Assembly: GCF_019049855.1 (NCBI RefSeq)
Contig: NZ_JAHLSY010000013.1
Coordinates: 1-64,000 of the forward strand
Length of the DNA: 64,000 nt
Source: Hydrogenophilus thiooxidans
GTDB taxonomy: Bacteria > Pseudomonadota > Gammaproteobacteria > Burkholderiales > Rhodocyclaceae
Direction: 5' to 3'
The translations under genes were made by a program, and so were the position numbers. The notes below the pieces were generated by a model. That model was not told the origin of the DNA. It saw only the letters and a list, made by a program, of their open reading frames with translations, and did no database searches. Of this stretch, positions 54,222-64,000 are shown piece after piece (position 1 is the first letter of the stretch; every line of letters starts with the position of its first letter).

Positions 54222-56417
54222 TCATTTCACCCGCATACCGGGCAGTGCGCCGCTGTCGGGCGCCAGCAGAAAGAGTCCCGGTATGGTGCCCGATTCGTCG
54301 CTTGCGGCGAGCACCATCCCTTCGGAGACGCCAAAGCGCATTTGGCGCGGTGCCAGGTTTGCCACCATCACCGTGAGCCGCCCCGTGAGCGCTTCCGGTG
54401 GGTACGCAGCTTTGATTCCGGCAAAGACGGTGCGGTAGCGCGGGGTGCCGTCGGGATGGCGCTCACCGATGTCGAGCGTGAGTTTGACCAGTTTCTTGGC
54501 TTCGGGAACGGCTTCGGCTTGAACGATGCGGGCGATGCGCAGGTCAACGGCCGCAAATTGCTCGATGGTGATCTGAGGCGCAAGTTGCGGGGCAGGCAGA
54601 GCGCCCTCTGCGGCACCATGCGAAGCGGCTGACGCATCGACCGTTGCTGCGTTTGGCTGGGTGGTTTCCGGACGCGCTGCGTCGGTTGCCGAGTGCGCCG
54701 CAGCGTTTGGCGCATCGGTTTTTGTGATCGTAGCGCGGTTGGCGTCGAGCAGTTGGTCGATCAGCACGCGTTCCAGCCGGGTCATCAACGGCTCAAACGG
54801 GGCGATTGCGTGGCCTTCGGGCAGTGGCGCCCATTCGCCTTGCCATGCCAGGGGTTCCAGCGCCAAAAACCCTTCGACGCGTGCCACCGTCCGCGGCAGG
54901 ATCGGTTTCAAGAGCCGGGCGATGTCGCGGAACATCGTCAGTCCCGTGGTGCACACTTCGTGGAGCTGCTCGAGCTGCTCTGTTTTCGCCAACGCCCACG
55001 GTTTGGTTTCGTTGATGTAGGCGTTTGCTGCTTCCGCAAGTTCCATCGCCGCACGGGTTACCGCTGCGAAGTCGCCGTTTTCGAACGCCGCATGGAGCGC
55101 CGGATCACGAAAGCGCGCGGCAAAAGGGGCGAGCACTTCGGCGTTCGCTCTCCCTAAACGACCCGCGAACCGCTTGTGGATGAAACCGGCCAGACGCGAA
55201 CCGATGTTCACGAATTTGCCGACGAGGTCGCTATTGACTTTTGCGATCAGGTCGTCGAGCCCAAGGTCGACGTCTTCCATCGTGCCGTTCGATTTGGTCG
55301 CGAAGTAGTAGCGGAGCCATTCGGGGTTGAGCCCCAGATCGAGCCACGAACGCGCGGTGATGAAGGTGCCACGGCTCTTGCTCATCTTCGCGCCATCGAC
55401 GGTCAGGAAGCCGTTTACGTATTCCCGCGTTGGCGTGCGATACCCGGAAAAATGGAGCATCGCCGGCCAAAAGAGCGCGTGGAAATAGAGGATGTCTTTA
55501 CCGATGAAATGGACGAGTTCGGTTCCTTCGCGCTCGGCGGCCGCAGCGTCGAGGTAGGGCGTGGGGTCGATCCCGAGTTTTGCCGCAAGAGCTGCGAAGC
55601 TGGCGAAATAACCGATCGGCGCGTCGAGCCAGACGTAGAAATATTTGCCCGGCGCGTCGGGAATCTCGAAACCAAAATAGGGGGCATCGCGGGTAATGTC
55701 CCAGTCGGCGAGGTGGCTCTCATTCTCTTCGCCCAGCCACTCTTTGAGTTTGTTTGCCGCTTGTTGCGGCAGCCGCGCTTCGCCCCGTGCGTTGGTGCCG
55801 CGCGTCCATTCGCGCAGAAACGCCACACAGCGGGGGTCGGAGAGTTTGAAAAAGTAATGGGTCGAATGTTTCAAAACGGGTTTTGCGCCCGAAACCGCCG
55901 AGTAGGGATCGATCAACTCGGTGGGAGCGTACGCCGCACCACACGCTTCGCAGTTGTCGCCGTATTGGTCTGGTGCTTTGCAGCGCGGGCAGGTGCCTTT
56001 GACGAAGCGGTCTGGCAGGAACATCGCTTTGACCGGGTCGTAGAGCTGTTCGATCTCCCGTTCGACGATGAGGCCTGCCGCTTTGAGTTTGCGGTAGATC
56101 TCTCCGGCGAAGCGGCGGTTCTCTTCGCTGTGGGTCGAGTGGTAGTGGTCGAACGCCACCAGGAAATCGCTGAAATCGGCAAGGTGAGCTTCGCGCATTC
56201 GGGTAATCAGTGCTTCGGGAGTGATGCCCTCTTTTTCGGCGCGCAGCATCACGGGGGTGCCGTGGGTATCGTCGGCACAGACATAGTGGACGGTATGACC
56301 ACACATCCGTTGGTAACGCACCCAGATGTCGGCCTGAATGTAGCCCACCAAGTGGCCGAGGTGGATGTCGCCGTTGGCGTAGGGAAGGGCATTGGTAACG
56401 AGGATTTTTCGGCTCAT
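54222..56417 (-). CDS. metG: Methionine--tRNA ligase
   Basis: This 731-residue class I enzyme charges initiator and elongator tRNA-Met. [17 protein letters not shown] carries the HIGH motif (HLGH). Zinc is bound by [28 protein letters not shown] is the KMSKS loop. After a variable Ala/Thr-rich linker (residues ~580-630) comes a C-terminal EMAP/Trbp-like tRNA-binding domain ([15 protein letters not shown]) for dimerisation. All motifs are intact. Confidence 0.97.
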   Translation of the reverse strand: MSRKILVTNALPYANGDIHLGHLVGYIQADIWVRYQRMCGHTVHYVCADDTHGTPVMLRAEKEGITPEALITRMREAHLADFSDFLVAFDHYHSTHSEENRRFAGEIYRKLKAAGLIVEREIEQLYDPVKAMFLPDRFVKGTCPRCKAPDQYGDNCEACGAAYAPTELIDPYSAVSGAKPVLKHSTHYFFKLSDPRCVAFLREWTRGTNARGEARLPQQAANKLKEWLGEENESHLADWDITRDAPYFGFEIPDAPGKYFYVWLDAPIGYFASFAALAAKLGIDPTPYLDAAAAEREGTELVHFIGKDILYFHALFWPAMLHFSGYRTPTREYVNGFLTVDGAKMSKSRGTFITARSWLDLGLNPEWLRYYFATKSNGTMEDVDLGLDDLIAKVNSDLVGKFVNIGSRLAGFIHKRFAGRLGRANAEVLAPFAARFRDPALHAAFENGDFAAVTRAAMELAEAANAYINETKPWALAKTEQLEQLHEVCTTGLTMFRDIARLLKPILPRTVARVEGFLALEPLAWQGEWAPLPEGHAIAPFEPLMTRLERVLIDQLLDANRATITKTDAPNAAAHSATDAARPETTQPNAATVDASAASHGAAEGALPAPQLAPQITIEQFAAVDLRIARIVQAEAVPEAKKLVKLTLDIGERHPDGTPRYRTVFAGIKAAYPPEALTGRLTVMVANLAPRQMRFGVSEGMVLAASDESGTIPGLFLLAPDSGALPGMRVK

Positions 56418-56448
56418 GGGTTCGGCAAGTATTGCAGTGCAATGAGCA

Positions 56449-56454
56449 ATTATA
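56449..56454 (-). promoter_or_regulatory. Probable -10 box of metG
   Basis: TATAAT reads on the minus strand 32 bases upstream of the metG ATG. The -35 region at 16-18 bases is weak. The P-type ATPase gene ends shortly before, so metG likely has its own promoter. Confidence 0.4.
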
Positions 56455-56484
56455 GCGTGGGATCACAGAGCATGAGGCGAGGGG

Positions 56485-59064
56485 CTACCCGCGCCGCGAC
56501 GGGCGAAAGAGCCGCAGCCGGTTGGCGTTGGTCACCACCGTAACCGAGGAGAGCGACATCGCTGCGCCGGCGATCAGAGGATTAAGAAGCCAACCGGTGA
56601 CCGGATAGAGAAGACCCGCAGCGATGGGAATCCCCAGCACGTTGTAGAGAAAGGCGCCGAAAAGATTCTGGGTGATGTTGCGCACCGTCGCGGCGGAAAT
56701 TTCGATGGCGTCGGCAACGCCGTGGAGTGAGCCCCGCATGAGGACGATATCAGCACTTTCGATCGCGACGTCGGTCCCCGTGCCGATCGCGAAGCCCACG
56801 TTCGCTTCGGCAAGCGCGGGAGCGTCGTTGATGCCGTCCCCGACCATCGCCACTTTGAGCCCCTGTGCCTTGAACCGGCGGACGTGGTTGGCCTTCTCCT
56901 GAGGCAGCACTTCGGCAATCACGTCGTCGATGCCGACTTGGCGAGCGACGGCTTCAGCGGTGGTGCGCACGTCACCGCTAAGCATCACGACCTTGAGGCC
57001 AAGCTGGTGGAGGCGGGCAATGGCGTCGCGGCTGTCTGGCTTAATCGGGTCGGCAACGGCGATGAGGCCGGCCGGTTGTCCATCGACAGCGACGAAGAGT
57101 GGGGTGGCGGCGTTGCGGGCATGAGCATCGGCCCGATCTCGCCAAGCACTGAAGTCGATTCCCTGCGCTTCAAACCAGCGCGCTTGACCAATCTGGAGCC
57201 GCTTGCCGGCAACGATCCCTTGCACCCCCTTGCCCGAGAGGGCTTCGAACTGCGCAACGGGCGGGATCCCAACTCCGCGCTCGCGGGCCGCTTCGACCAC
57301 TGCAAGGGCAAGCGGGTGTTCCGAGCTGTTTTCAATCCCGGCCGCGAGTTGGAGCAGTTCCGCGTCATCGAGCGAAGCGCTTTCGATCGCGACGACACGG
57401 GGGCGGCCTTCGGTCACGGTTCCCGTCTTGTCCACGATGACGACGTCCAGTTTGCTTGCGGTTTGCAAGGCGTCGCCGTTACGGATCAACACCCCATATT
57501 CTGCCGCTTTACCCACGCCGACGATGATCGAAATGGGGGTCGCGAGCCCAAGCGCGCACGGGCAGGCGATGATCAAGACCGAGGTGAGCGCCACGAGCGC
57601 ATGCGCAATCCGGGGTTCCGGCCCGAAGTTGAGCCAGATCAGCGCGGCGGCAATTGCGATGAGCATCACAACCGGGACGAAAACCGCTGAAACCTTGTCG
57701 GCGAGCCGCCCGATTGCCGGTTTGGCGCTTTGCGCTCGTTTCACCATCTCGATAATCTGCGCAAGCGTCGTTTCTTTGCCCACACGGGTGGCCCGGAAGA
57801 GGAAGGCGCCGGTTTTGTTGAGTGTGCCGGCCGCCACGGAATCGCCGGGGCTTTTCGCAACCGGGACCGGTTCGCCGGTGAGCATCGACTCATCCACCAG
57901 GCTCTTGCCGTCGGTCACGACGCCATCTACAGGGATCTTCTCACCGGGCCGCACCCGGATGAGGTCCCCCTTTTGCACCGCTTCGACGGGGATATCCAGC
58001 TCCGTGCCATCGCGGACCACGCGGGCAGTCTTTGCTTGCAGGTCGAGGAGTCGGCGGATCGCTTGGGAGGTTTTTCCCCGCGCGCGGGTCTCGAGCGCAA
58101 GACCCAGGTTGATGAAGCCGATGATCATCGCGGAAGCTTCGAAATAGAGGTGCCGCGCTCCTTCCGGAACGGCTTCAGGAAAGAGGGCGACGACCATCGA
58201 GTAGAGCCAAGCCACTCCTGTGCCAGAGGCGACCAGCGTATCCATGGTGGCGGTGCGCCCCTGCAACGCGCGCCATGCTCCCAAGAAAAAGTGGCGGCCG
58301 CTTTTGACGAGCACGCCGAGCGTGAGCAGACCAACGCCGATCCATCCCCATTGGGATGGGCCCGGTTGTACCGACATTTCGCCGCTAAAAAGCCCATAGA
58401 GCATAAGCGGCACCCCAAGGCTGAGCGCGACGATCATGTCCCGTAGGCGGGCCTTGTAGAACGCGTGTTCGGCAGCGGCGCGCTCGTCCAATGCCGAGGC
58501 GTCGTCCTCGATCACCTGCGCACCGTACCCTGCGGCTTGCACGGCGCTGACGAGCGCCTTGGGGTCTGCGTCTCCTTCAATCCGCGCGGTCCGTTCGGCG
58601 AAGTTCACGCTTGCGCGCGTTACGCCGGGGACGCGCTTCAGCGCTTCCTCAACTTTGGCGACGCATGCGGCACATTTCACCCCGGTCAGGATGAGCTGGC
58701 AGCTTGGACCAGAGGCGGGTTCGGTGGTGGCAAAGGCATGCTCGGCTTGATCTCTTGCCACCTGCTCAGTCGTGGACGGGGCACGGGGACCTTCGGTGTC
58801 CGGCGCAAGGGGAGTTGGCGGAAAGTGCCCCTCTGCTTCTGCCGTCAGCGCAGTGACCTGGTAGCCCAGTTCGGTGACGATGGCGGCGATCGCTGCCGCG
58901 GACAACGTCCCGGTGACGGCCATCCGCTTTGCGTCGAGATCAATGGCAACCTCCTCAACACCCGGCTGCGCTTTGAGTGCGTTCGTGATCTTCTTGACAC
59001 AATTTTGACAACCCATCCCTTCGACACGAAAGTGCCGTCGGTTGCCACGCACCAGTTCGTTCAT
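56485..59064 (-). CDS. copA: Copper-exporting P1B-type ATPase with two N-terminal HMA domains
   Basis: This 859-residue ATPase exports Cu+. Two heavy-metal-associated domains carry GMGCQNC (~residue 17) and [10 protein letters not shown] (~130). [10 protein letters not shown] marks the transmembrane metal site, DKTGTVTEG the phosphorylated Asp, [10 protein letters not shown] the HP motif and [11 protein letters not shown] the hinge. [17 protein letters not shown] in the last helix is typical of Cu+ pumps. The start [18 protein letters not shown] at 59064 is the only sensible one; the longer open frame runs through tRNA-Leu. Confidence 0.93.
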   Translation of the reverse strand: MNELVRGNRRHFRVEGMGCQNCVKKITNALKAQPGVEEVAIDLDAKRMAVTGTLSAAAIAAIVTELGYQVTALTAEAEGHFPPTPLAPDTEGPRAPSTTEQVARDQAEHAFATTEPASGPSCQLILTGVKCAACVAKVEEALKRVPGVTRASVNFAERTARIEGDADPKALVSAVQAAGYGAQVIEDDASALDERAAAEHAFYKARLRDMIVALSLGVPLMLYGLFSGEMSVQPGPSQWGWIGVGLLTLGVLVKSGRHFFLGAWRALQGRTATMDTLVASGTGVAWLYSMVVALFPEAVPEGARHLYFEASAMIIGFINLGLALETRARGKTSQAIRRLLDLQAKTARVVRDGTELDIPVEAVQKGDLIRVRPGEKIPVDGVVTDGKSLVDESMLTGEPVPVAKSPGDSVAAGTLNKTGAFLFRATRVGKETTLAQIIEMVKRAQSAKPAIGRLADKVSAVFVPVVMLIAIAAALIWLNFGPEPRIAHALVALTSVLIIACPCALGLATPISIIVGVGKAAEYGVLIRNGDALQTASKLDVVIVDKTGTVTEGRPRVVAIESASLDDAELLQLAAGIENSSEHPLALAVVEAARERGVGIPPVAQFEALSGKGVQGIVAGKRLQIGQARWFEAQGIDFSAWRDRADAHARNAATPLFVAVDGQPAGLIAVADPIKPDSRDAIARLHQLGLKVVMLSGDVRTTAEAVARQVGIDDVIAEVLPQEKANHVRRFKAQGLKVAMVGDGINDAPALAEANVGFAIGTGTDVAIESADIVLMRGSLHGVADAIEISAATVRNITQNLFGAFLYNVLGIPIAAGLLYPVTGWLLNPLIAGAAMSLSSVTVVTNANRLRLFRPSRRG

Positions 59065-59114
59065 TGGGATCGCTCCAGGGAATCGCCCTCTTTTTCGCGA
59101 GATGGCATTTGGGG

Positions 59115-59120
59115 TAGAAT
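59115..59120 (+). promoter_or_regulatory. Possible -10 box of tRNA-Leu
   Basis: TAGAAT lies 37 bases before the mature 5' end of the tRNA, leaving a leader of about 30 bases. The -35 at 17 bases (TTTTCG) is poor. Confidence 0.35.
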
Positions 59121-59156
59121 ATACACCGTTTAGCTCCAGCGCGGTTTGCGCTTCGT

Positions 59157-59241
59157 GCCCAGGTGGCGGAATTGGTAGACGCACTGGATTTAGGTTCCAG
59201 CGCCGCAAGGCGTGGAGGTTCGAGTCCTCTCCTGGGCACCA
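59157..59241 (+). tRNA. tRNA-Leu (anticodon UAG)
   Basis: The 85-base gene folds as a class II tRNA. The acceptor stem GCCCAGG pairs with CCTGGGC, and the D arm is GCGGAATTGGTAGACGC. The anticodon stem CTGGA/TCCAG closes the loop TTTAGGT, giving anticodon TAG. The long variable arm is CGCCGCAAGGCG, and the T arm contains GGTTCGAGTCC. CCA is encoded at the 3' end (59239-59241). It is divergent from copA. Confidence 0.97.
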
Positions 59242-59275
59242 CCCCCTTGTCGTTTGACGGCTAAGGCGTACGGTC

Positions 59276-59806
59276 TCAGCGCTGGGCCCGTAACGCCTTG
59301 GCTTCGCTCTGTAGCCCCTTGATCCGGGTTTCGAGCACGCGCACTTCGGCCCGATAGCGCCGTTCACGTTCGCGAATCTGCGTCTCTCTCGCTTGGTGAG
59401 CCGCTTTTTTGCTACGAGGATCGTCAGGAAGCGGTGCAATGCGAAGCGCTGCGAGATCGGCTTCGAGTTGCGCTTTGAGCGCACGTTGCTCGGCAAGAAG
59501 CTGCGCGATCTCGTGCTCGATCTCCTGAAGGCGCACCCGTGTGGCTGGGTCAAGCGGCGGCGCGTCTGCGCGTTTTTGTCGGGATTGTGCGGGCACAGAG
59601 GGCGTTTCGCGGGCAGAAGGGGGCGGCGCGCTGCGGTCGATGAAAGGCTGCGGCGCCACCGTGACTGCCTGCCCGTGCGGACAGGGGCGTTCTTGCCACG
59701 TCTCAGTACCGTTTGCTCCTAGGCAGCGGTAGAGGGTCGTCGCGTGGCTGGAACCGTTCGCAAGCGCAAGCGTCAGCGAAAAAAGGAGCGCGGTGTTTCG
59801 GCACAT
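59276..59806 (-). CDS. Exported DUF4124-like protein with C-terminal coiled coil
   Basis: The protein has 176 residues. A signal peptide ([22 protein letters not shown]) leads to a short domain [20 protein letters not shown], which resembles DUF4124 (an aromatic-Arg-Cys, Gly, Gln, Pro-Cys pattern). A proline-rich linker and then a charged heptad-rich helix from ~85 to the end follow. The two Cys likely form a disulfide in the periplasm. The start lies within the 3' end of hoxW (34-base overlap), so it is translated with the hydrogenase operon, but similar proteins occur in many unrelated contexts. The function is unknown. Confidence 0.75.
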   Translation of the reverse strand: MCRNTALLFSLTLALANGSSHATTLYRCLGANGTETWQERPCPHGQAVTVAPQPFIDRSAPPPSARETPSVPAQSRQKRADAPPLDPATRVRLQEIEHEIAQLLAEQRALKAQLEADLAALRIAPLPDDPRSKKAAHQARETQIRERERRYRAEVRVLETRIKGLQSEAKALRAQR

Positions 59807-60369
59807 ACGGTTTGCGCACCGATCCAGGGCCAGAACCAGTCGAGCGTTGCGGCAAGCGCGCAGGTGGCGAGCGGTGAAAGGGGGGCACCCAGGGCAAAGT
59901 GAGCGCCAGGAATCGCAATCTGCCAGATCGATTCGGGAAGCGGCACGCCCAACAACAGGGCGGAAGCAAGGAGTGCGACGGGCGAGACCTGGTGGGTGCC
60001 AACGCTTGCAAGAAGCGGCGTTAGATCCCCCGTTGGGGGTTCAAGTCGCGTGGCGACGAAGGGCAATGCAGCGGTTCCCACGTCGTTGGGTTTTGCGGTG
60101 CAGGGGGGTGGGCACGCGTCGACCAGGCAGACGAGCTGGCGGTTTGCCAGAAGGAGCGCCGTTTCGGGGCCCCATTGCAATTGCCAATGGGTGCTGATCG
60201 CCTCCCGCCAAGCAGGGGGAAGGGCCTGCTTTGCTTTTTCGATTTCGGCAACGAAACAGGCACCCAGCGCGTCATCGCCCCGTAGGTCGTTGCCACAGGC
60301 GAGGATGAGGATCGCCCCTGGGGGTGGCGCGGGGGGAGGGGGGCTGCCCAACGGCTGCCAAGCCCTCAT
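59773..60369 (-). CDS. hoxW: Hydrogenase maturation endopeptidase HoxW
   Basis: This 198-residue protease cleaves the C-terminal extension of HoxH after nickel insertion. LACGNDLRGDDALG is the family signature, with an Asp in place of the HybD nickel ligand Glu16. VDACPP holds the second acidic ligand and GTHQVSP the His. The N-terminus has a proline-rich stretch (GSPPPPAPPPG). The start overlaps the hoxH stop by four bases. Assignment to HoxW follows from its place at the end of hoxFUYH. Confidence 0.88.
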   Translation of the reverse strand: MRAWQPLGSPPPPAPPPGAILILACGNDLRGDDALGACFVAEIEKAKQALPPAWREAISTHWQLQWGPETALLLANRQLVCLVDACPPPCTAKPNDVGTAALPFVATRLEPPTGDLTPLLASVGTHQVSPVALLASALLLGVPLPESIWQIAIPGAHFALGAPLSPLATCALAATLDWFWPWIGAQTVCAETPRSFFR

Positions 60370-61907
60370 GTCCTGTTCCCTCCAGGCGAAAGGGTGTGTG
60401 CGGGACGTTCGAGGGTGCCGTCGCTATGGCGGACGAGCCGATCGATCGGGGTAGGGGAATCTTTGTGGTGGAGCGAAACCTCAAACGGCATCTGCCCGAG
60501 CGCATGGGTGGCGCAGGAGAGGCACGGGTCGAACGCGCGCACCGCCACTTCGATGTGGTTGAGGAGCGCTTCGGTGATCGTTGCGCCAGAGAGGAAGGTT
60601 TTGGCGACGGTGGTGACCGCCTGGTTCATTACCGCGTTGTTGTGGGTGGTGGAGACGATGAGGTTGCAGTAGGTGATGAGGTCGTCGTCACCCACTTCGT
60701 AATGGTGAATGAGGGTGCCGCGGGGGGCTTCGATCACGCCAACGCCCCGGTGTTGGCGCGCGCCGCTGGCGCGCAATGCTCCCCCCTCCAGATCGGGATC
60801 GGTGAGGAGCGTTTCGATTAGTTCGGCGCAGTGGAGCATTTCGATGAGCCGCGCCCAATGATAGCCGAGCGTCGTGTGTGCCACAGCGCCTTGGTCGAAT
60901 GCCAGGAAGCGCTGGCGTGCCGCTTCCGCGCGCGGGGTGGTGAGCCGTGCGCAGTTGATGAGCCGCGCCGAAGGGCCGACGCGGTAGAAGCCGTCGGGTT
61001 CGCCGTAGGCCTTGAGGTAGGGGAATTTCATGTAGCTCCACGGCCGCACTGCTTCGACAAGGAGTTGGTCGTAAGCGCTGGGGTCGAAGTGGTCGATGAG
61101 GAGGGCGCCGTTTGCCTCTTTGACGCGAAACGCACCGTCGTAGAGGTCAAGGCTGCCGTCGGCGGCAACGAGCGAAAAGGTCTTCGTCTGCAGCGAACCA
61201 AACTGGGCGAAGAAGGGGGCGTGCTCGGCGAACAGCTGCTCGATGAGTGCCACTGCCTCTTCACACCAGGTCCGGATCTCTGGCGCGCGCGCCAGAAGGG
61301 CCATCCGTTCGCGGCGGCTCAGATTCTTGTGGACGCCGCCGGGCACCGCGCTCGTGCCATGGATCCGTTTGCCCGCTGTGGCTTCGATGCATTCTTGGCC
61401 GAATTGGCGCACTAAGATCCCTTTGCGTGCCAGCTCCGGTTGCTGGGCGGCCAAGCCGACGACGTTGCGCTGCGCGGGGTCGGCGCCAAACCCCAAGAGG
61501 AGGTCGGGTGCAGCGAGGTAGAAAAAGTGCAACGCGTGCGATTGCAACACCTGGCCGTAGTGCATCAGCCGCCGCAATTTTTCGGCGGTGGGGGGTAACT
61601 GCTCGACCCCAACCAGCCGGTCGAGCGCTTTGGCCGCGGCCAGGTGGTGCGAAACGGGGCAGATCCCACAGAGACGCTGCACCACCACGGGGGCTTCCCA
61701 ATAGGGACGGCCGACGATGAACGCCTCGAAACCACGAAATTCGACGATATGCAGCCGCGCTTCGACGACTTGACCGTCGTCGTCGAGCCAGATGGTGACT
61801 TTGCCGTGCCCTTCGACGCGAGAGAGCGGGTCGATTGCAACCCGCCGCGTGGCGTTGGCAGGTAGCGACGGATGGCCAGAGACGGTTTGGGGGACGAGCT
61901 CGGTCAT
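60366..61907 (-). CDS. hoxH: NAD-reducing [NiFe] hydrogenase large subunit
   Basis: This 513-residue subunit holds the Ni-Fe active site. The N-terminal motif VVQRLCGICPVSHH and the C-terminal motif FDPCLSCATHALG supply the four ligating cysteines. A ~40-residue tail after the last motif (QMPFEVSLHHKDSP and onward) is the peptide removed by HoxW. The start at 61907 has GAGAAG seven bases upstream and gives the conserved VAIDPLSRVEGHGKV at ~24-38. It is cytoplasmic, in complex with HoxY and HoxFU. It is slightly longer at both ends than the Ralstonia homologue, as I recall. Confidence 0.96.
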   Translation of the reverse strand: MTELVPQTVSGHPSLPANATRRVAIDPLSRVEGHGKVTIWLDDDGQVVEARLHIVEFRGFEAFIVGRPYWEAPVVVQRLCGICPVSHHLAAAKALDRLVGVEQLPPTAEKLRRLMHYGQVLQSHALHFFYLAAPDLLLGFGADPAQRNVVGLAAQQPELARKGILVRQFGQECIEATAGKRIHGTSAVPGGVHKNLSRRERMALLARAPEIRTWCEEAVALIEQLFAEHAPFFAQFGSLQTKTFSLVAADGSLDLYDGAFRVKEANGALLIDHFDPSAYDQLLVEAVRPWSYMKFPYLKAYGEPDGFYRVGPSARLINCARLTTPRAEAARQRFLAFDQGAVAHTTLGYHWARLIEMLHCAELIETLLTDPDLEGGALRASGARQHRGVGVIEAPRGTLIHHYEVGDDDLITYCNLIVSTTHNNAVMNQAVTTVAKTFLSGATITEALLNHIEVAVRAFDPCLSCATHALGQMPFEVSLHHKDSPTPIDRLVRHSDGTLERPAHTLSPGGNRT

Positions 61908-61915
61908 GGTGCTTC

Positions 61916-62485
61916 TCAATCGTAGCGCAGCATCGGGTAGGGAAAGTGGGGTTCGCGACCAGCGAGGAGGTCCATGAGGAAGGTCCAGATCACTTCCGCG
62001 GTGGGGGGGCAACCGGGAAGGTAGTAGTCGACCCGGACGATTTCGTGGATCGGATGAACGTGCTCAAGAAGAAGCGGCAGCTCCGGGTCGTTGGGCACGC
62101 GGCTGCCGGGGGCAAGGTGGCGATCGGTTTCAAAAACGTGGGTGAGGAGCGCTTCCACCCGATGGTGGTTGCGCTGCGCCGGAAGCCCGCCGTTGATCGC
62201 GCAGGCACCCACCGCGACCAGGATCCGCGCGGCACGACGAAAGGCACGCAACACCTCGACGTTTTCGGCGTTACACACCCCCCCTTCGATGAGCGCGATG
62301 TCGCATTCGCCCACGGTTTTCCAGTCGGTGAGGGGTGAGCGGTCGAACGTGACCCACTCACTAAGCGCAAGGAGGCGGGTGTCGATGTCGGCAAACGACA
62401 TGTGGCAACCGAAGCAACCCGCAAGCGACGCGGTGGCGATGCGGATTTTACGAGGTGGCGTGGTTGTTGGCGCCGTAGCGGTCAT
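61916..62485 (-). CDS. hoxY: NAD-reducing [NiFe] hydrogenase small subunit
   Basis: This 189-residue subunit carries the proximal [4Fe-4S] cluster. TASLAGCFGCHMSFADID provides the first two cysteines, VAVGACAINGG the third and YLPGCPPTAEVIW the fourth. No Tat signal is present, as expected for a soluble bidirectional or NAD-reducing hydrogenase. The start overlaps the hoxU stop by four bases, and the stop lies eight bases before hoxH. Confidence 0.96.
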   Translation of the reverse strand: MTATAPTTTPPRKIRIATASLAGCFGCHMSFADIDTRLLALSEWVTFDRSPLTDWKTVGECDIALIEGGVCNAENVEVLRAFRRAARILVAVGACAINGGLPAQRNHHRVEALLTHVFETDRHLAPGSRVPNDPELPLLLEHVHPIHEIVRVDYYLPGCPPTAEVIWTFLMDLLAGREPHFPYPMLRYD

Positions 62486-63210
62486 GTGTAGCGCTCCTTG
62501 TCGCTCATCGCCTCAGGCGGGCGGTGGTCGAAACGCCGTTTGCCGATCGGGGAGGCGAATCCCACCTCCTTGAAGTTGAGGGCGCCCACTGGGCAGATCC
62601 GGGCGGCGCGGTCGGTTGCGGCAAGCGCGGTGTCGCCCAAGAGCCCGCTTGGGCTCGTTGCCAGAAGGCGCGACGCGATGCCGCGTCCGCCGATCACGAG
62701 CGCCTCTTTCCCTTCGGCAAGACTTGCGCGCACGCAAAGCCCACAGAGAATGCAGCGGTTGGGGTCGAGCCAGAGGTCGGGGTGGCTTGCGTCGATTCGG
62801 CGCTGCGGGTAGAAGGGGTCGAAGTGCGACGCGGTCATCCCATGGGCGTAGGCGAGCGCTTGCAGCAGACAATCGCCGCTCTTTTCGCAACCGGGGCAGA
62901 AGTGGTTGCCTTCGGCAAAGAGCATTTCCAGAAGCGTGCGCCGCACCCGGGTCAGCGTCTCGCTTTTGCTCACCACCTGGAGTCCCGGTTGCGCCGGGAG
63001 GGCGCAGCTTGCGTGGATGCGGCCGTTTGCTTCGACCACACAGAGACGGCAGGAGCCGTGGTTTCCCATCTCAGGGTGCCAGCAGAGGTGGGGGATGTAG
63101 TGGCCGGCGGCAAGCGCTGCTTCGAGCACCGTTTGCCCCGGGGCGAACGGGGTTGGTTTGCCGTCCAGGGTGAATGTTTCGCTGGCAAAAGGGGAGGTCA
63201 TTGGGGCCAT
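62482..63210 (-). CDS. hoxU: NAD-reducing hydrogenase diaphorase subunit HoxU
   Basis: This 242-residue iron-sulfur subunit connects HoxY to the NADH module. The N-terminal [2Fe-2S] domain has IPHLCWHPEMGNHGSCRLC, followed by the His-Cys3 cluster region HFCPGCEKSGDC and a further [4Fe-4S] site CILCGLCVRAS. It is homologous to the N-terminal part of NuoG. GGAG lies eight bases before the ATG at 63210. An alternative ATG three codons later is less well placed. It is 43 bases downstream of hoxF. Confidence 0.94.
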   Translation of the reverse strand: MAPMTSPFASETFTLDGKPTPFAPGQTVLEAALAAGHYIPHLCWHPEMGNHGSCRLCVVEANGRIHASCALPAQPGLQVVSKSETLTRVRRTLLEMLFAEGNHFCPGCEKSGDCLLQALAYAHGMTASHFDPFYPQRRIDASHPDLWLDPNRCILCGLCVRASLAEGKEALVIGGRGIASRLLATSPSGLLGDTALAATDRAARICPVGALNFKEVGFASPIGKRRFDHRPPEAMSDKERYT

Positions 63211-63253
63211 CGGCAGCGCTCCAGAGAGGTGGTGTCGTGCGTGTGGAAAGGGG

Positions 63254-64000
63254 TCATCGCGCCGCCTCCGGTTGTTCGAATTGCGCCAAGTGGGCGTGGG
63301 TATCGTCGCGGCCGGTGAGTCGGCGCGTTGCGGCTAGCTCCGCATCGAGCGAGAACGCCGGAAGGAAGTCGTGCGGTTGGAGGTGGGCGTCAAGACGCGG
63401 GCGGAAGTACGCGATGAGGTCGCGCACCGGGTTGCCGGCAGAAAGGCCGAATCCGCAGTTACTCGCGAGCCGCATCGCTTCCAGCGCCGGGGCAAGCCGC
63501 TCCAAGTCGAACCGGGTGGCGTAGCCTGCGGCGATTTTGGCGAAGGTTTTGGCGATGAGCTGGGTGCCCACCCGGCAGGGGGTGCAAAAGCCGCAGCTTT
63601 CATGGGCGAAGAAACGGGCGAAGTGGCGCACGATCGCCACCGGGTCACGGCGCTCGTCAAAAACCATCACCGTGCCGTTACAGGGAAGCGCTTCGAACGC
63701 GAGCGGCCGCGCCAACTGTTCGGGGGTGGCCGGTAGCAGCGTCCCTGACGGTCCGGAAACCTGAATGGCGTACGGGGTGCCGAGCGGGCGCGCAGCGGTG
63801 ATCAGGTCGCCCAGCGCAACGCCGTAGGGAAATTCGTAGAGACCGGGCCGGGCGACGTCACCACTCACGCAAAAGAGTTTCGGGCCACTGGAGTCAGGTG
63901 TTCCCATCGAGCGCCACCACTGGGGGCCGTTCCCCACGATCGCGGCAACCGCAACGAGCGTTTCGACGTTATTGACCACCGTAGGTTGACCCAAATACCC
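63254..64000 (-). CDS. hoxF: NAD-reducing hydrogenase diaphorase subunit HoxF, C-terminal part
   Basis: About 249 residues of the FMN- and NAD-binding subunit are present; the gene is cut at the window's right edge (GYLGQPTVVNNVETL is the first visible stretch). The conserved ESCGFCTPCRVGTQL holds three cysteines of the [4Fe-4S] cluster, and a fourth Cys lies in RLASNCGFGLSA. The protein is homologous to NuoF. It heads hoxFUYHW, the arrangement known from Hydrogenophilus thermoluteolus and Ralstonia soluble hydrogenases. Confidence 0.93.
   Translation of the reverse strand, partial: GYLGQPTVVNNVETLVAVAAIVGNGPQWWRSMGTPDSSGPKLFCVSGDVARPGLYEFPYGVALGDLITAARPLGTPYAIQVSGPSGTLLPATPEQLARPLAFEALPCNGTVMVFDERRDPVAIVRHFARFFAHESCGFCTPCRVGTQLIAKTFAKIAAGYATRFDLERLAPALEAMRLASNCGFGLSAGNPVRDLIAYFRPRLDAHLQPHDFLPAFSLDAELAATRRLTGRDDTHAHLAQFEQPEAAR

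Noticed and set aside
55176-56543. 455-residue plus-strand frame opposite metG
   Set aside because: It would run over the metG promoter and start, and it has no recognisable domain.
58990-59553. N-terminal extension of the copper ATPase to 59553
   Set aside because: The extension would run through the tRNA-Leu gene; the ATG at 59064 gives the normal HMA-domain start.

Overview
The window looks like a chromosomal segment of a thermophilic, hydrogen-oxidising betaproteobacterium close to Hydrogenophilus. The main reason is the NAD-reducing [NiFe] hydrogenase operon at the right edge (hoxF-U-Y-H-W, minus strand). It sits with a complete sodium-pumping NADH:quinone reductase operon (nqrABCDEF plus nqrM), a tungsten aldehyde oxidoreductase operon with its own tungstate transporter, and a GC-rich housekeeping background (alaS, metG, dnaE, ilvE, maeB). 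The genus is an inference from gene content. Nothing in the window names the organism directly.

Layout. 1-302: the edge of an IS481-like insertion sequence whose transposase seems internally deleted. 304-13617 (minus): a seven-gene surface-glycan operon. Its promoter-proximal gene is a GC-rich 1303-residue multidomain glycosyltransferase. The six genes after it (iron alcohol dehydrogenase, radical SAM/SPASM protein, ATP-grasp ligase, Gfo/Idh/MocA dehydrogenase, FkbM methyltransferase and a second giant glycosyltransferase) are strikingly AT-rich. The composition changes inside the first gene, near 10,000-10,060. 13667-17065: CorA and a diguanylate cyclase whose EAL domain was broken by an internal deletion. 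17144-24305: aldehyde:acceptor oxidoreductase (ferredoxin-like, tungsten and FAD subunits), a MoaD-like protein, an unknown 99-residue protein and TupBCA, with a convergent moaC. These make and load a tungstopterin enzyme.

24372-33357: a BepA-like M48 protease, then a tight signalling block. The block holds a 51-residue membrane peptide, a symporter-type histidine kinase like CbrA, a single-domain receiver, a sensor/DnaQ-exonuclease fusion and a sodium:solute symporter with an EF-hand-like loop. 33394-41185: alaS, a haem-type sensor diguanylate cyclase, phosphomannomutase, a small zinc protein, ilvE, a CBS protein and nqrM. 41207-47088: nqrFEDCBA (minus). 47278-56417: malic enzyme, quinone oxidoreductase, dnaE and metG. 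56485-64000: copper P-type ATPase, tRNA-Leu(UAG), a DUF4124-like exported protein and the hydrogenase operon running off the window.

Together these genes describe a chemolithotroph that makes NADH directly from H2 (Hox), oxidises NADH with sodium export (Nqr), drives solute uptake with the sodium gradient (symporters), detoxifies or uses aldehydes with a tungsten enzyme, and decorates its surface with a partly acquired glycan pathway. No stretch longer than about 300 bases lacks a gene. No CRISPR array, rRNA or replication origin was seen.
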